This document shows, piece after piece, positions 31,369-37,488 of a stretch of 37,488 nucleotides of DNA. The position numbers were made by a program, and so were the translations under genes. Position 1 is the first letter of the stretch. Each line of letters opens with the position of its first letter. The stretch lies in assembly GCF_022229015.1 (NCBI RefSeq), contig NZ_JAKKFF010000068.1, forward strand, positions 1 to 37,488, read 5' to 3'. Origin of the DNA: Micromonospora foliorum (GTDB lineage: Bacteria; Actinomycetota; Actinomycetes; Mycobacteriales; Micromonosporaceae). A model generated the notes under the pieces. The model saw nothing but the letters and a program-made list of their open reading frames with translations. It ran no database searches and was not told the DNA's origin.

Positions 31369-32172
31369 CTAGGCCGTGACCACCGGTACGGCGGCGGTGA
31401 GCGCCCAGTCGTGCCCGATGTCGGCGGCCGCGCGCAGCAGCCTCGGGAGGTGCTCCTCGCGCAGGGTCTCCAGCGAGGTCTCGGCGGCGTGCACTGTCAC
31501 GTTGATGGCGGCGACGACCTGCCCGTCGCCGTCGCGTACGCCGGTGGCGACGGACCGGATGCCCGGCGCCAGGTCCTGGTCGGCGAGCGCCCAGCCCTTG
31601 GCCCGGACCTCACGCAGCACGGCGTCGAGGTCGCCCGGTGCGGGCTGCCAGCGCGGCGTGATGCCGGAGCGGCTGGGCTCGGCGAGAACGGTCGCCAGCG
31701 TGTCCGGTGGGAGGGCCGCGAGCAGCACCTTGCCCATCGACGTCGCGGGGGCCGGAAAGCGGGTGCCGATGGTGACGCCCAGGGTGACGATCTTGGGGAC
31801 GGCCACCCGGGCGACGTAGACGATGTCGCTGCCGTCGAGCTGGGCCATCGAGGTCGACTCGTTGGTCTGCGCGACGAGTTTCTCCATGTGCGGTCGGGCC
31901 ACGTCCCACATGTTCAGCGCGTTGACGTACGCCATCCCCAGCTCCAGGACGCGCGGGGTGAGGGTGTGGCCGCGGCCGGCCGCGCGGACGTAGCCCAGCG
32001 ATTCGAGCGTGATGAGGATGCGCCGGACGGTGGGACGGGCCAGGCCGGTGGCGGCGGCCAGCTCGCTGAGCGTCATGGAGGGGCAGGCGGGACGGAAGGA
32101 GCGCAGGACGTCGAGGCCACGGGCGAGAGCCTCGATGAAGTCGGGCCCGGCGCCCCTTCCGTTGTCACTCAT
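31369..32172 (-). CDS. IclR family transcriptional regulator
   Basis: The 267-aa product has an N-terminal winged helix (about 15-75: FIEALARGLDVLRSF, then LSELAAATGLARPTVRRILITLESLGYV). A C-terminal IclR effector domain follows (TSMGKVLLAALPPD near 145, LAPGIRSVATGVRDGDGQVVAAINV near 205). The opening resembles the PcaR/PcaU/PobR subgroup that controls aromatic-acid catabolism. It lies 4 bp downstream of an amidohydrolase gene in the same operon. The divergent ring-cleavage operon shares a palindrome-rich promoter region with it, so it is the likely switch for the whole island. The inducer is probably a pathway substrate or intermediate. Confidence 0.92.
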   Translation of the reverse strand: MSDNGRGAGPDFIEALARGLDVLRSFRPACPSMTLSELAAATGLARPTVRRILITLESLGYVRAAGRGHTLTPRVLELGMAYVNALNMWDVARPHMEKLVAQTNESTSMAQLDGSDIVYVARVAVPKIVTLGVTIGTRFPAPATSMGKVLLAALPPDTLATVLAEPSRSGITPRWQPAPGDLDAVLREVRAKGWALADQDLAPGIRSVATGVRDGDGQVVAAINVTVHAAETSLETLREEHLPRLLRAAADIGHDWALTAAVPVVTA

Positions 32173-32176
32173 GTCC

Positions 32177-33613
32177 TTAATGCTTCCATTGCGCCGACCC
32201 GGCGTCCCACTCGGTGTACTGGTACGGGTTCTCCAGGATCGCGGTTTCGGGGACGTCCGGGTTCATGCCCCGCTGCCACGCCTCCTCCCCCATCGTCTCG
32301 CGCAGGTGGTCGATGGTCGCAGCCACCCTGGCCCGCGCGGCGGCGAGGTCGACGCCGACGAGGCGGCCGTCCCGCTTCACGACCCGGCCACCCACCAGCA
32401 CTGTGTGCACGTCGGCACGCTGGGCCTGGAAGACGACGTGACCGTGCGGGTTCAGGATCGGGAACATCACCGGCGAGGCGTCGTTCTTGATCAGGACGAC
32501 GTCGGCCTGACGGCCGGGGGTGAGCGCGCCGATCGTGGCGTCCATGCCCAGCGCGCGGGCGCCGCCCCGGGTGGCCCACTCGACGACCTGCTCGGCGCGC
32601 AGGTGGCAGTGGGTGATGGTCTCCTGCTTGGCGTGCGCCTCCAGGTGCTCCCGGGAGCGGTCCGCGCCGAGCGTGCTCCGCATCGCGGAGAAGAGGTCGC
32701 CGCTCCACCACACGCTGGTGTCCATCGACAGGGACACCGGGATGTCGTGGTGGCGCAGCTGCCAGGTGGGTGGGTAACCCTGGCCGGCGCTCTGCTCACT
32801 CTCGGTCGAGACGGAGACCGAGCCGCCGGTCGCGGCGATCCGGTTGTACGAGTCCTGGGTGAGCGTCGCCGCGTGCACGTAGACGGTGGACGGGGTCATG
32901 AACCCGTTCTCGTGCATCAGCCTGATGCCGTCGTCGTTGGTGGCGCCCCACACGCCGGCGTGGGTGGTCACCGCGGCGCCCAGCTCGCGGGCCACCTCGA
33001 ACGCGGCCCGTTCCGGGAAGGTGGGGTCGCCGGTGACGTCGAACGCCAACTGGAAGCCGGCCAGCTTCCCACCGTCGAGGCGGCGGCGGTGGAAGTCGCG
33101 GAACTCCGGCGAGGTGGCCCACTCCCACGGCCCCTGCTGGATGTTGCCGTAGGCCAGCACGAACCGTCCGTCGACCGCCTCCAGGGCGTCCACGGCGGCG
33201 TCGGCGTGCTCGGGTGTCTGCAACCCGTGCGACCAGTCGACGGTGGTGGTGACGCCCGCGTCGATCGCCTCGATCGCGCCGAGCAGGTTGCCGGCGTAGA
33301 CGTCCTCGGGCCGGAACAGCCTGCCCGACTCGAGGTAGTACCAGACGAAGTACTGGGTCAGGGTCCAGTCGGCGCCGTACCCGCGCATCGCGGTCTGCCA
33401 CAGGTGCCGGTGGGTGTCGACCATGCCGGGCATGAGGATGCCGTCGGTGGCGTCGATCTCCAGGGCGTCGTCGGGTGCGGTGAGGCCGACGCCGACCTGC
33501 GCGATCTGCCCGCCGATGACCAGCACGTCGGCGCCGGGCAGCACCGTGTGCGCGTCGTCCATGGTGAGAACCAGGCCGTTACGGAAGACCACCGGCCGGT
33601 CGGTTGCGCTCAT
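32177..33613 (-). CDS. Amidohydrolase-superfamily hydrolase/deaminase (TRZ/ATZ-like)
   Basis: The 478-aa product has the amidohydrolase TIM barrel with typical metal ligands: His68 and His70 (DTHRHLWQT), His218 (VTTHAGVW), His247 (VYVHAATL) and Asp298 (SLSMDTSVW). A two-part beta-sandwich includes VLIKNDASPVMFP. It looks closest to the chlorohydrolase/deaminase branch that includes cytosine and guanine deaminases, AtzA and TrzN, so it probably removes an amino or other leaving group from a ring. It is divergent from a ring-cleavage operon and may prepare the aromatic or heterocyclic substrate. The ATG at 33613 has an ideal AAAGGAGG site; the frame extends further upstream only through the promoter region. 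Confidence 0.9.
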   Translation of the reverse strand: MSATDRPVVFRNGLVLTMDDAHTVLPGADVLVIGGQIAQVGVGLTAPDDALEIDATDGILMPGMVDTHRHLWQTAMRGYGADWTLTQYFVWYYLESGRLFRPEDVYAGNLLGAIEAIDAGVTTTVDWSHGLQTPEHADAAVDALEAVDGRFVLAYGNIQQGPWEWATSPEFRDFHRRRLDGGKLAGFQLAFDVTGDPTFPERAAFEVARELGAAVTTHAGVWGATNDDGIRLMHENGFMTPSTVYVHAATLTQDSYNRIAATGGSVSVSTESEQSAGQGYPPTWQLRHHDIPVSLSMDTSVWWSGDLFSAMRSTLGADRSREHLEAHAKQETITHCHLRAEQVVEWATRGGARALGMDATIGALTPGRQADVVLIKNDASPVMFPILNPHGHVVFQAQRADVHTVLVGGRVVKRDGRLVGVDLAAARARVAATIDHLRETMGEEAWQRGMNPDVPETAILENPYQYTEWDAGSAQWKH

Positions 33614-33645
33614 TCGCCACCCTCCTTTCGGAGTACGAGGGAAAT

Positions 33646-33661
33646 CCGGACCGCTGTCCGC
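33646..33661. promoter_or_regulatory. Operator copy A in the amidohydrolase leader
   Basis: CCGGACCGCTGTCCGC is a dyad with CGGAC/GTCCG arms. It matches copy B at 33779-33794 at 13 of 16 positions. It lies about 20-35 bp downstream of the predicted minus-strand start site. Confidence 0.5.
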
Positions 33662-33685
33662 TGTGCGGCCAGCCCGAGTGGCGCA

Positions 33686-33714
33686 AGTGTGGTCCCGGTC
33701 ACGATTCGTGTCAA
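33686..33714 (-). promoter_or_regulatory. Promoter of the amidohydrolase-IclR operon
   Basis: On the minus strand TTGACA (33709-33714) is followed after exactly 17 bp by CACACT (33686-33691). The spacer carries the dyad CACGA-T-TCGTG (33700-33710, plus-strand reading). The -35 is a mirror image of the one serving the divergent operon, 29 bp away. Confidence 0.6.
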
Positions 33715-33743
33715 GAGCGCGGTCCCGCGCGATGATCGCACCG

Positions 33744-33772
33744 TTGACACGCACCGTACGGTGCCGCAAGCT
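33744..33772 (+). promoter_or_regulatory. Promoter of the CoA-transferase/ring-cleavage operon with palindromic spacer
   Basis: TTGACA (33744-33749) is followed after 17 bp by CAAGCT (33767-33772). The spacer contains the perfect 14-bp palindrome GCACCGTACGGTGC (33751-33764), well placed for a regulator acting between -35 and -10. Confidence 0.6.
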
Positions 33773-33778
33773 GTCCCG

Positions 33779-33794
33779 GCGGACAGGTGTCCGC
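33779..33794. promoter_or_regulatory. Operator copy B at the ring-cleavage operon start site
   Basis: GCGGACA-GG-TGTCCGC is a perfect dyad with 7-bp arms at the predicted transcription start. It is the better copy of the motif at 33646-33661. The IclR protein of this locus is the likely ligand for this pair or for the spacer palindromes. Confidence 0.6.
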
Positions 33795-33809
33795 AGAACG
33801 GGCGGAAAC

Positions 33810-34946
33810 ATGGTGCAGCATTCGACAGGCCCACTGGCCGGCCTGCTCGTCGCGGACTTCTCCCGGATCCTCGCCGGGCCGTACGCGACGATGCTCCTGG
33901 CCGACCTGGGCGCCCAGGTGATCAAAGTGGAGAGCCCCGGTGGCGACGACACCCGCACCTGGATGCCGCCCACCCGCGACGGGGTCTCGACGTACTACCT
34001 CGGCATCAACCGCAACAAGCGTTCGGTCGCCCTGGATCTCAAGAAGCCCGACGACCTGGCCGCCGCGCAGGAGTTGGCCCGCCGCGCCGACGTGCTGATC
34101 GAGAACTTCCGGCCCGGTGGCCTCGCCCGGTTCGGCCTCGACTACGACACCGTCACCGCGACCAACGACAAGATCGTGTACGCGAGCATCAGCGGCTTCG
34201 GCACCGGCGCGGGTAGGGACTTCCCCGGCTACGACCTCATGGTGCAGGCCATCTCGGGCCTGATGAGCCTCACCGGCGACCCGGACGGCTCGCCGTACCG
34301 GGCCGGGATCTCCGTCTTCGACGTGATGGCCGGGCTGCACGCCAGCATCGGCATCCTCGCCGCGCTGCACCACCGCGGCGAGAGCGGACGAGGCCAGCAC
34401 GTCGAGGTCAATCTGCTCAGCTCGGCGCTGTCCGGGTTGGTCAACCACTCCAGCGGCTACGTCGCCGGCGGCACCGTCCCGTTCCGGATGGGCAACGCGC
34501 ACCCCAGCCTCTTCCCGTACGAGCCACTGCCCACCGCCGACGGCGAGCTGATCGTCATCGCCGGCAACGACGGGCAGTTCCGCAAGCTCTGCCAGGTGCT
34601 CGACCTACCCGGCCTGCCGGACGACACGCGCTTCGGGCGCAACCAGGACCGCACGGCCAACCGCGAACAACTGCGGCCGCTGCTGGTCGAACGCCTCGCC
34701 AAGCGGACCAAGGACGAGTGGTTCCGGGACCTGCTCGCCGCCGGCGTCCCCTGCGCGCCGATCAACACCATCGACGGTGGTGTGGCGCTCGCCGAGGAGC
34801 TGGGGCTCGACCCGGTGGTCACCGTCGGAGACGTGCCCGGTGTCCGCAACCCCATCACCTTCTCCGACACCCCGGCCCGGTACGAACTGCCGCCGCCGGG
34901 GCTCGACGAACACGGCGAGGAGATCCGCGCGTGGCTGACGAACTGA
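33810..34946 (+). CDS. CaiB/BaiF (class III) CoA-transferase
   Basis: The 378-aa product is a family III CoA-transferase. The N-terminal signature LLVADFSRILAGPYATMLLADLGAQVIKVESPGGDD (in outline) and KRSVALDLKKP lead to the probable catalytic Asp142 in FPGYDLMVQA, aligned with Asp169 of formyl-CoA transferase as I recall it. GRGQHVEVNLLSSAL follows, and the C-terminal APINTIDG lies near the expected end. It should move CoA from an acyl-CoA such as succinyl-CoA to a carboxylic acid. The gene runs 16 bp into a citryl-CoA-lyase-like gene, so the likely product is the CoA thioester of a hydroxy acid that the lyase then splits. The ATG at 33810 lies just before the conserved core. Confidence 0.92.
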   Translation: MVQHSTGPLAGLLVADFSRILAGPYATMLLADLGAQVIKVESPGGDDTRTWMPPTRDGVSTYYLGINRNKRSVALDLKKPDDLAAAQELARRADVLIENFRPGGLARFGLDYDTVTATNDKIVYASISGFGTGAGRDFPGYDLMVQAISGLMSLTGDPDGSPYRAGISVFDVMAGLHASIGILAALHHRGESGRGQHVEVNLLSSALSGLVNHSSGYVAGGTVPFRMGNAHPSLFPYEPLPTADGELIVIAGNDGQFRKLCQVLDLPGLPDDTRFGRNQDRTANREQLRPLLVERLAKRTKDEWFRDLLAAGVPCAPINTIDGGVALAEELGLDPVVTVGDVPGVRNPITFSDTPARYELPPPGLDEHGEEIRAWLTN

Positions 34947-35701
34947 GCTTCCCCACCGGGATCGGCACCTCCGACCCGACCACCATCTCCCTGCTCGGGC
35001 AGGACCTGGCCGCCGACCTGATGGGCACGGTGGGCTTCGGCGAGCTGGCGTACTGGCTGGTCGCCGGCCGGCGCCCCACCCCGGGTGAGGTACGGGTCTT
35101 CGAGGCGGTGCTGGTGGCACTCGCCGACCACGGCTTCACCCCGACGGCGATCGCCGCCCGACTGACGTACCTGTCCGCGCCCGAGTCGTTGCAGGGCGCG
35201 CTCGCCGCCGGCCTACTCGGCGGCGGCTCGCGCTTCCTCGGAGTCACCGAGGACTGTGGACGCTTCCTCGCCGACACGCTCGCCCAGGCCGGCGAGGTGA
35301 CCGACTACGACGCGGTGGCGCTCGACGCGGTCACCCGGGCCAAACAGGAACGCCGGCTGGTCCCCGGGCTCGGGCACCCCGTGCACAAGGAGCAGGACCC
35401 GCGCACCCCCGTCCTGATCCGGATCGCCACCGAGGAGGGTCTGCACGGCCCACACCTGCGGCTGTTCGAGGCGATCGGACGCGTACACCCGCAGGTGCTC
35501 GGCCGCACCCTGCCGCTCAACGGCGCCGGAGTCTGCGGGGCGGCCCTCGCCGACCTCGGGCTCCCCGTCGAGATGCTGCGCGGCTTCGCCCTGCTGGCCC
35601 GTGCGGCGGGGCTGCTCGGGCACCTTGCCGAGGAGCGACGCCGGCCGCTCGGCATGGACATCTACCGCACCGTCGACCGCAACGCCGTCTACGAACCCTG
35701 A
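34931..35701 (+). CDS. Citrate synthase-fold citryl-CoA lyase-like enzyme
   Basis: The 256-aa product is a short citrate-synthase-fold protein, about two thirds the length of citrate synthase and the size of stand-alone citryl-CoA lyases. It keeps the active-site block PGLGHPVHKEQDPR with His149, corresponding to the G-x-GHRVYK-x2-DPR segment of citrate synthase. GGGSRFLGVTEDCG and LPLNGAGVCGAAL are also present. Such enzymes cleave a tertiary 3-hydroxyacyl-CoA into acetyl-CoA or acyl-CoA and a 2-oxo acid. The GTG start overlaps the CoA-transferase gene by 16 bp and has GAGGAG upstream. True substrate unknown; in this operon it is probably derived from a ring-cleavage product. Confidence 0.85.
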   Translation: MADELSFPTGIGTSDPTTISLLGQDLAADLMGTVGFGELAYWLVAGRRPTPGEVRVFEAVLVALADHGFTPTAIAARLTYLSAPESLQGALAAGLLGGGSRFLGVTEDCGRFLADTLAQAGEVTDYDAVALDAVTRAKQERRLVPGLGHPVHKEQDPRTPVLIRIATEEGLHGPHLRLFEAIGRVHPQVLGRTLPLNGAGVCGAALADLGLPVEMLRGFALLARAAGLLGHLAEERRRPLGMDIYRTVDRNAVYEP

Positions 35702-35731
35702 TCTCCTCCTCCACCCCCGAAAGGAGCGGGA

Positions 35732-36598
35732 ATGGCCTCCATCGTCGCGGTCATCGCCTCCACCCACCACCCCTTCTACTACCGGGCCAGCACCGCCACC
35801 GGCGAGGATCGACCGCCGTTCGCCGACGAGTGGACCCGCAAGATCCTGGCGTTCCGGGATACGCTGACCAGGGCCCGACCCGACGTGCTGGTGATGGTCG
35901 GCTCCGACCACTTCCACCAGCTCTGGCTGGACAACATGCCGCAGTTCCTGGTCGGCAAGGCGCCCCACTACGACGCCAACTGGTACAACGAGGAGCGCGA
36001 GTTCGGGCTGCCCCGGATGCTGCTCAAGGGTCAGGAGGACCTGTCCGGGCACATCCTGCGGGCCGGGCTCGACGCCGGGTTCGATCTCGCGTTCAGCAAC
36101 GAGCTGCGCATCGACCACAGCATCACCTGCCCGATCATCACGCTACGGCCCGAGGCCGACCTGCCGATCGTGCCGATCTACACCAACATCTTCGCGCCAC
36201 CGCTGCCGCAGCCGAAGCGCTTCGTCCAGCTCGGCCAGAGCATCCGGGACATCGTCGAATCGTGGCCGTCGCACCTGCGGGTGGCCGTCATCGGCACCGG
36301 CCACCTCTCGCTGGAGCTGGGCGGCCCCCGGCAGTTCGGCCCGCACGGCCCGGACCCGGAGTTCGACAGGCGGGCCGTCGAGTGGATCGCCAACGGCGAC
36401 CTGGACGAGTGCCTGCGCGAGGTCACCCTGGACAGCCTGCACTCACCGGGCAACGCCACCCACGGCTTCATGGACTTCATGCTCATGATGGGCGTGGCCG
36501 GTGCCGGCGTGAAGGCCGACTACGTCGACACCCTCGACCTTTTCCACACCATGGAGGCGTACTTCACCTGGTACCCGAACGGAGCGCCGACGGCATGA
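35732..36598 (+). CDS. Class III extradiol ring-cleavage dioxygenase, LigB-like catalytic subunit
   Basis: The 288-aa product resembles the beta subunit of protocatechuate 4,5-dioxygenase. Candidate iron ligands are His12 (ASTHHP) and His60 or His62 (VGSDHFH); His191 in GTGHLSL is the likely acid/base, and LRIDHSITCPI (125-135) is conserved. The third ligand, a Glu around residue 242 in LigB, is not seen: the region reads GNATHGFMDFM (240-250), with Gly245 where I would align it and His244 beside it. Either the alignment is off or the metal site differs. The ATG has AAAGGAG upstream, and the gene overlaps the alpha-subunit gene by 4 nt. Probable role: cleaving a diol-type aromatic ring to feed the CoA-dependent steps. 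Confidence 0.85.
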   Translation: MASIVAVIASTHHPFYYRASTATGEDRPPFADEWTRKILAFRDTLTRARPDVLVMVGSDHFHQLWLDNMPQFLVGKAPHYDANWYNEEREFGLPRMLLKGQEDLSGHILRAGLDAGFDLAFSNELRIDHSITCPIITLRPEADLPIVPIYTNIFAPPLPQPKRFVQLGQSIRDIVESWPSHLRVAVIGTGHLSLELGGPRQFGPHGPDPEFDRRAVEWIANGDLDECLREVTLDSLHSPGNATHGFMDFMLMMGVAGAGVKADYVDTLDLFHTMEAYFTWYPNGAPTA

Positions 36599-36957
36599 GC
36601 AAATATCTGCTGAACAAGTTCCTCTTCATGGTCGACCGGGACCCGGAGCTGGTCGAGCGCTACCGCAGCGAGCCGCGCGAGCTGGTCGCCTGGTGGGAGG
36701 CCGAGTGTGCCAACACGGTGCTGAACTGCCACACCGGCGAGGCGAGCACCTGGCTGCGCTTCGACGACGTGGAGCGCGAGGCGTTGGCCACCCACGACCA
36801 CGTGAAGCTCTTCGAGTTGGGCGCGCACCCGTTCCTCACCCTGACCCTCTTCATCGCCCTCTTCGAGCGGGACAACACCGAGCCGCTGGAATACCAGAAG
36901 TCCTACGGCGCGCGGCTGGCCCACTTCTCGATGCCCTACCCGGACATCGCGACGTGA
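36595..36957 (+). CDS. Ring-cleavage dioxygenase small (LigA-like alpha) subunit
   Basis: The 120-aa product matches the LigA small-subunit family. It opens MSKYLLNKFLFMVDRDPELVERYR (in outline), and the LFELGAHPFLTLTLFIALFERDN segment closes the helical bundle that covers the catalytic subunit's active site. In Sphingobium ligA precedes ligB; here the order is reversed, and the subunits are separate rather than fused as in gallate dioxygenases. The ATG overlaps the preceding stop (ATGA), and its own stop overlaps the next start (GTGA), so translation is coupled through three genes. Confidence 0.88.
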   Translation: MSKYLLNKFLFMVDRDPELVERYRSEPRELVAWWEAECANTVLNCHTGEASTWLRFDDVEREALATHDHVKLFELGAHPFLTLTLFIALFERDNTEPLEYQKSYGARLAHFSMPYPDIAT

Positions 36958-37488
36958 TCCGCGCGGCCCTGCTCACCACCTGCGGCGAGCCGCCGACGAT
37001 CGCCGAGCGGCCGGCGCCCGTGCCGGCCGACGGTACGGTGGCGGTCACCGTCGAGGCCGTGCCGATCACCCCGCTGGACGTGCTCTGCGCCAGCGGCACC
37101 AGCTACTTCGGCCCGCCGAGCACCCCGTACGTGCCAGGCGTGCAGGGGGTCGGTCGGCTCCCCGACGGCACTCCGGTCTGGTTCGGCACGTCGGCCGGGA
37201 TGCGCTCCGGTGTCGACGGCAGCATGGCGAGCACAGTCACGGTGCCCACCGTCGACGTGGTGGCGCTGCCGGCCGGCGTACCGCTGACCCTTCTCGCGGC
37301 CCTCGGTCTCTCCGCGGTCGCCGCGCACGCGGCGCTGACCGACGCCGGCGGCCTGGCAGCCAGCGACCAGGTCGTCGTGCTCGGAGCCGGAGGTGTGGTC
37401 GGTCAGGCCGCCGTCCAGCTCGCCCTGCTCGGCGGCGCCCGCCGCGTCATCGCCGTGGCCCGCTCGGCCTCGGCGCGGGCCCGCGCCG
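36954..37488 (+). CDS. MDR-superfamily (quinone oxidoreductase-like) dehydrogenase, partial
   Basis: The first 178 codons are present and the frame is open to the window edge. The N-terminal GroES-like domain (VEAVPITPLDVLCASGT, then PYVPGVQGVGRL) lacks the zinc-ligand pattern of alcohol dehydrogenases. The Rossmann motif VVLGAGGVVGQAAVQLA with RRVIAVARS follows. This fits a zinc-free quinone oxidoreductase or enoyl reductase using NADPH. The GTG overlaps the LigA-like stop by 4 nt. In context it may reduce a ring-cleavage product before CoA activation, or a quinone form of the substrate. Confidence 0.85.
   Translation, partial: MIRAALLTTCGEPPTIAERPAPVPADGTVAVTVEAVPITPLDVLCASGTSYFGPPSTPYVPGVQGVGRLPDGTPVWFGTSAGMRSGVDGSMASTVTVPTVDVVALPAGVPLTLLAALGLSAVAAHAALTDAGGLAASDQVVVLGAGGVVGQAAVQLALLGGARRVIAVARSASARARA

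Overview
The window looks like chromosomal DNA of a high-GC actinomycete, most likely in or near Micromonosporaceae. Coding is dense with strong G/C bias at third positions. GTG starts are frequent, several genes look leaderless, and the gene set is typically actinobacterial (ROK and WYL regulators, CBM2-GH5 cellulase, DUF5709, 13E12/DUF222 HNH protein, ECF42-like sigma factor). The genus is an inference from gene content. I saw no transposase, integrase, prophage module, CRISPR array, tRNA or rRNA.

Layout. (1) 1-5.9 kb, sugar and glycan use: a sugar ABC permease start (cut by the window edge) and its lipoprotein binding protein, divergent from a ROK regulator, then a large secreted protein with two discoidin domains and a beta-helix-like region behind a LacI-type operator. 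(2) 5.7-6.2 kb: strong hairpins and a 66-bp tandem repeat. (3) 6.2-7.8 kb: a YCII/DGPF protein with its ECF42-type sigma factor. (4) 7.8-13.5 kb, an amide-ligase locus: a free-standing GCS2 ligase convergent with an NAGGN-type amidotransferase and a GCS2/circularly permuted ATP-grasp fusion. It probably makes a small amidated peptide-like metabolite. (5) 13.8-15.2 kb: secreted CBM2-GH5 cellulase. (6) 15.2-23.9 kb, accessory metabolic and regulatory genes: a DHFR-like reductase, a SnoaL-CMD-TetR operon facing an aldo/keto reductase across two matching operators, an epoxide hydrolase operon and a divergent WYL regulator. (7) 23.9-31.2 kb: an ECF sigma factor with a C-terminal extension, an alpha/beta hydrolase, DUF5709, a DHA2 efflux pump, a 594-bp gap holding an SDR relic and repeats, a DUF222-HNH gene under a LexA-like box, DinB and GNAT proteins. 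(8) 31.4 kb to the end, a catabolic island: IclR and amidohydrolase on one strand. Divergent from them is a CoA-transferase, citryl-CoA-lyase-like enzyme, class III ring-cleavage dioxygenase (separate beta and alpha subunits) and MDR oxidoreductase, with overlapping genes and a palindrome-rich shared promoter.

The two best candidates for undescribed biology are the amide-ligase locus (4) and the catabolic island (8). In the island, ring cleavage is joined to a CoA-transferase and a citrate-synthase-fold lyase, where the known 4,5-cleavage route uses a hydratase and an aldolase. All functions come from reading the translated sequences and remembered family motifs. No database search was run.
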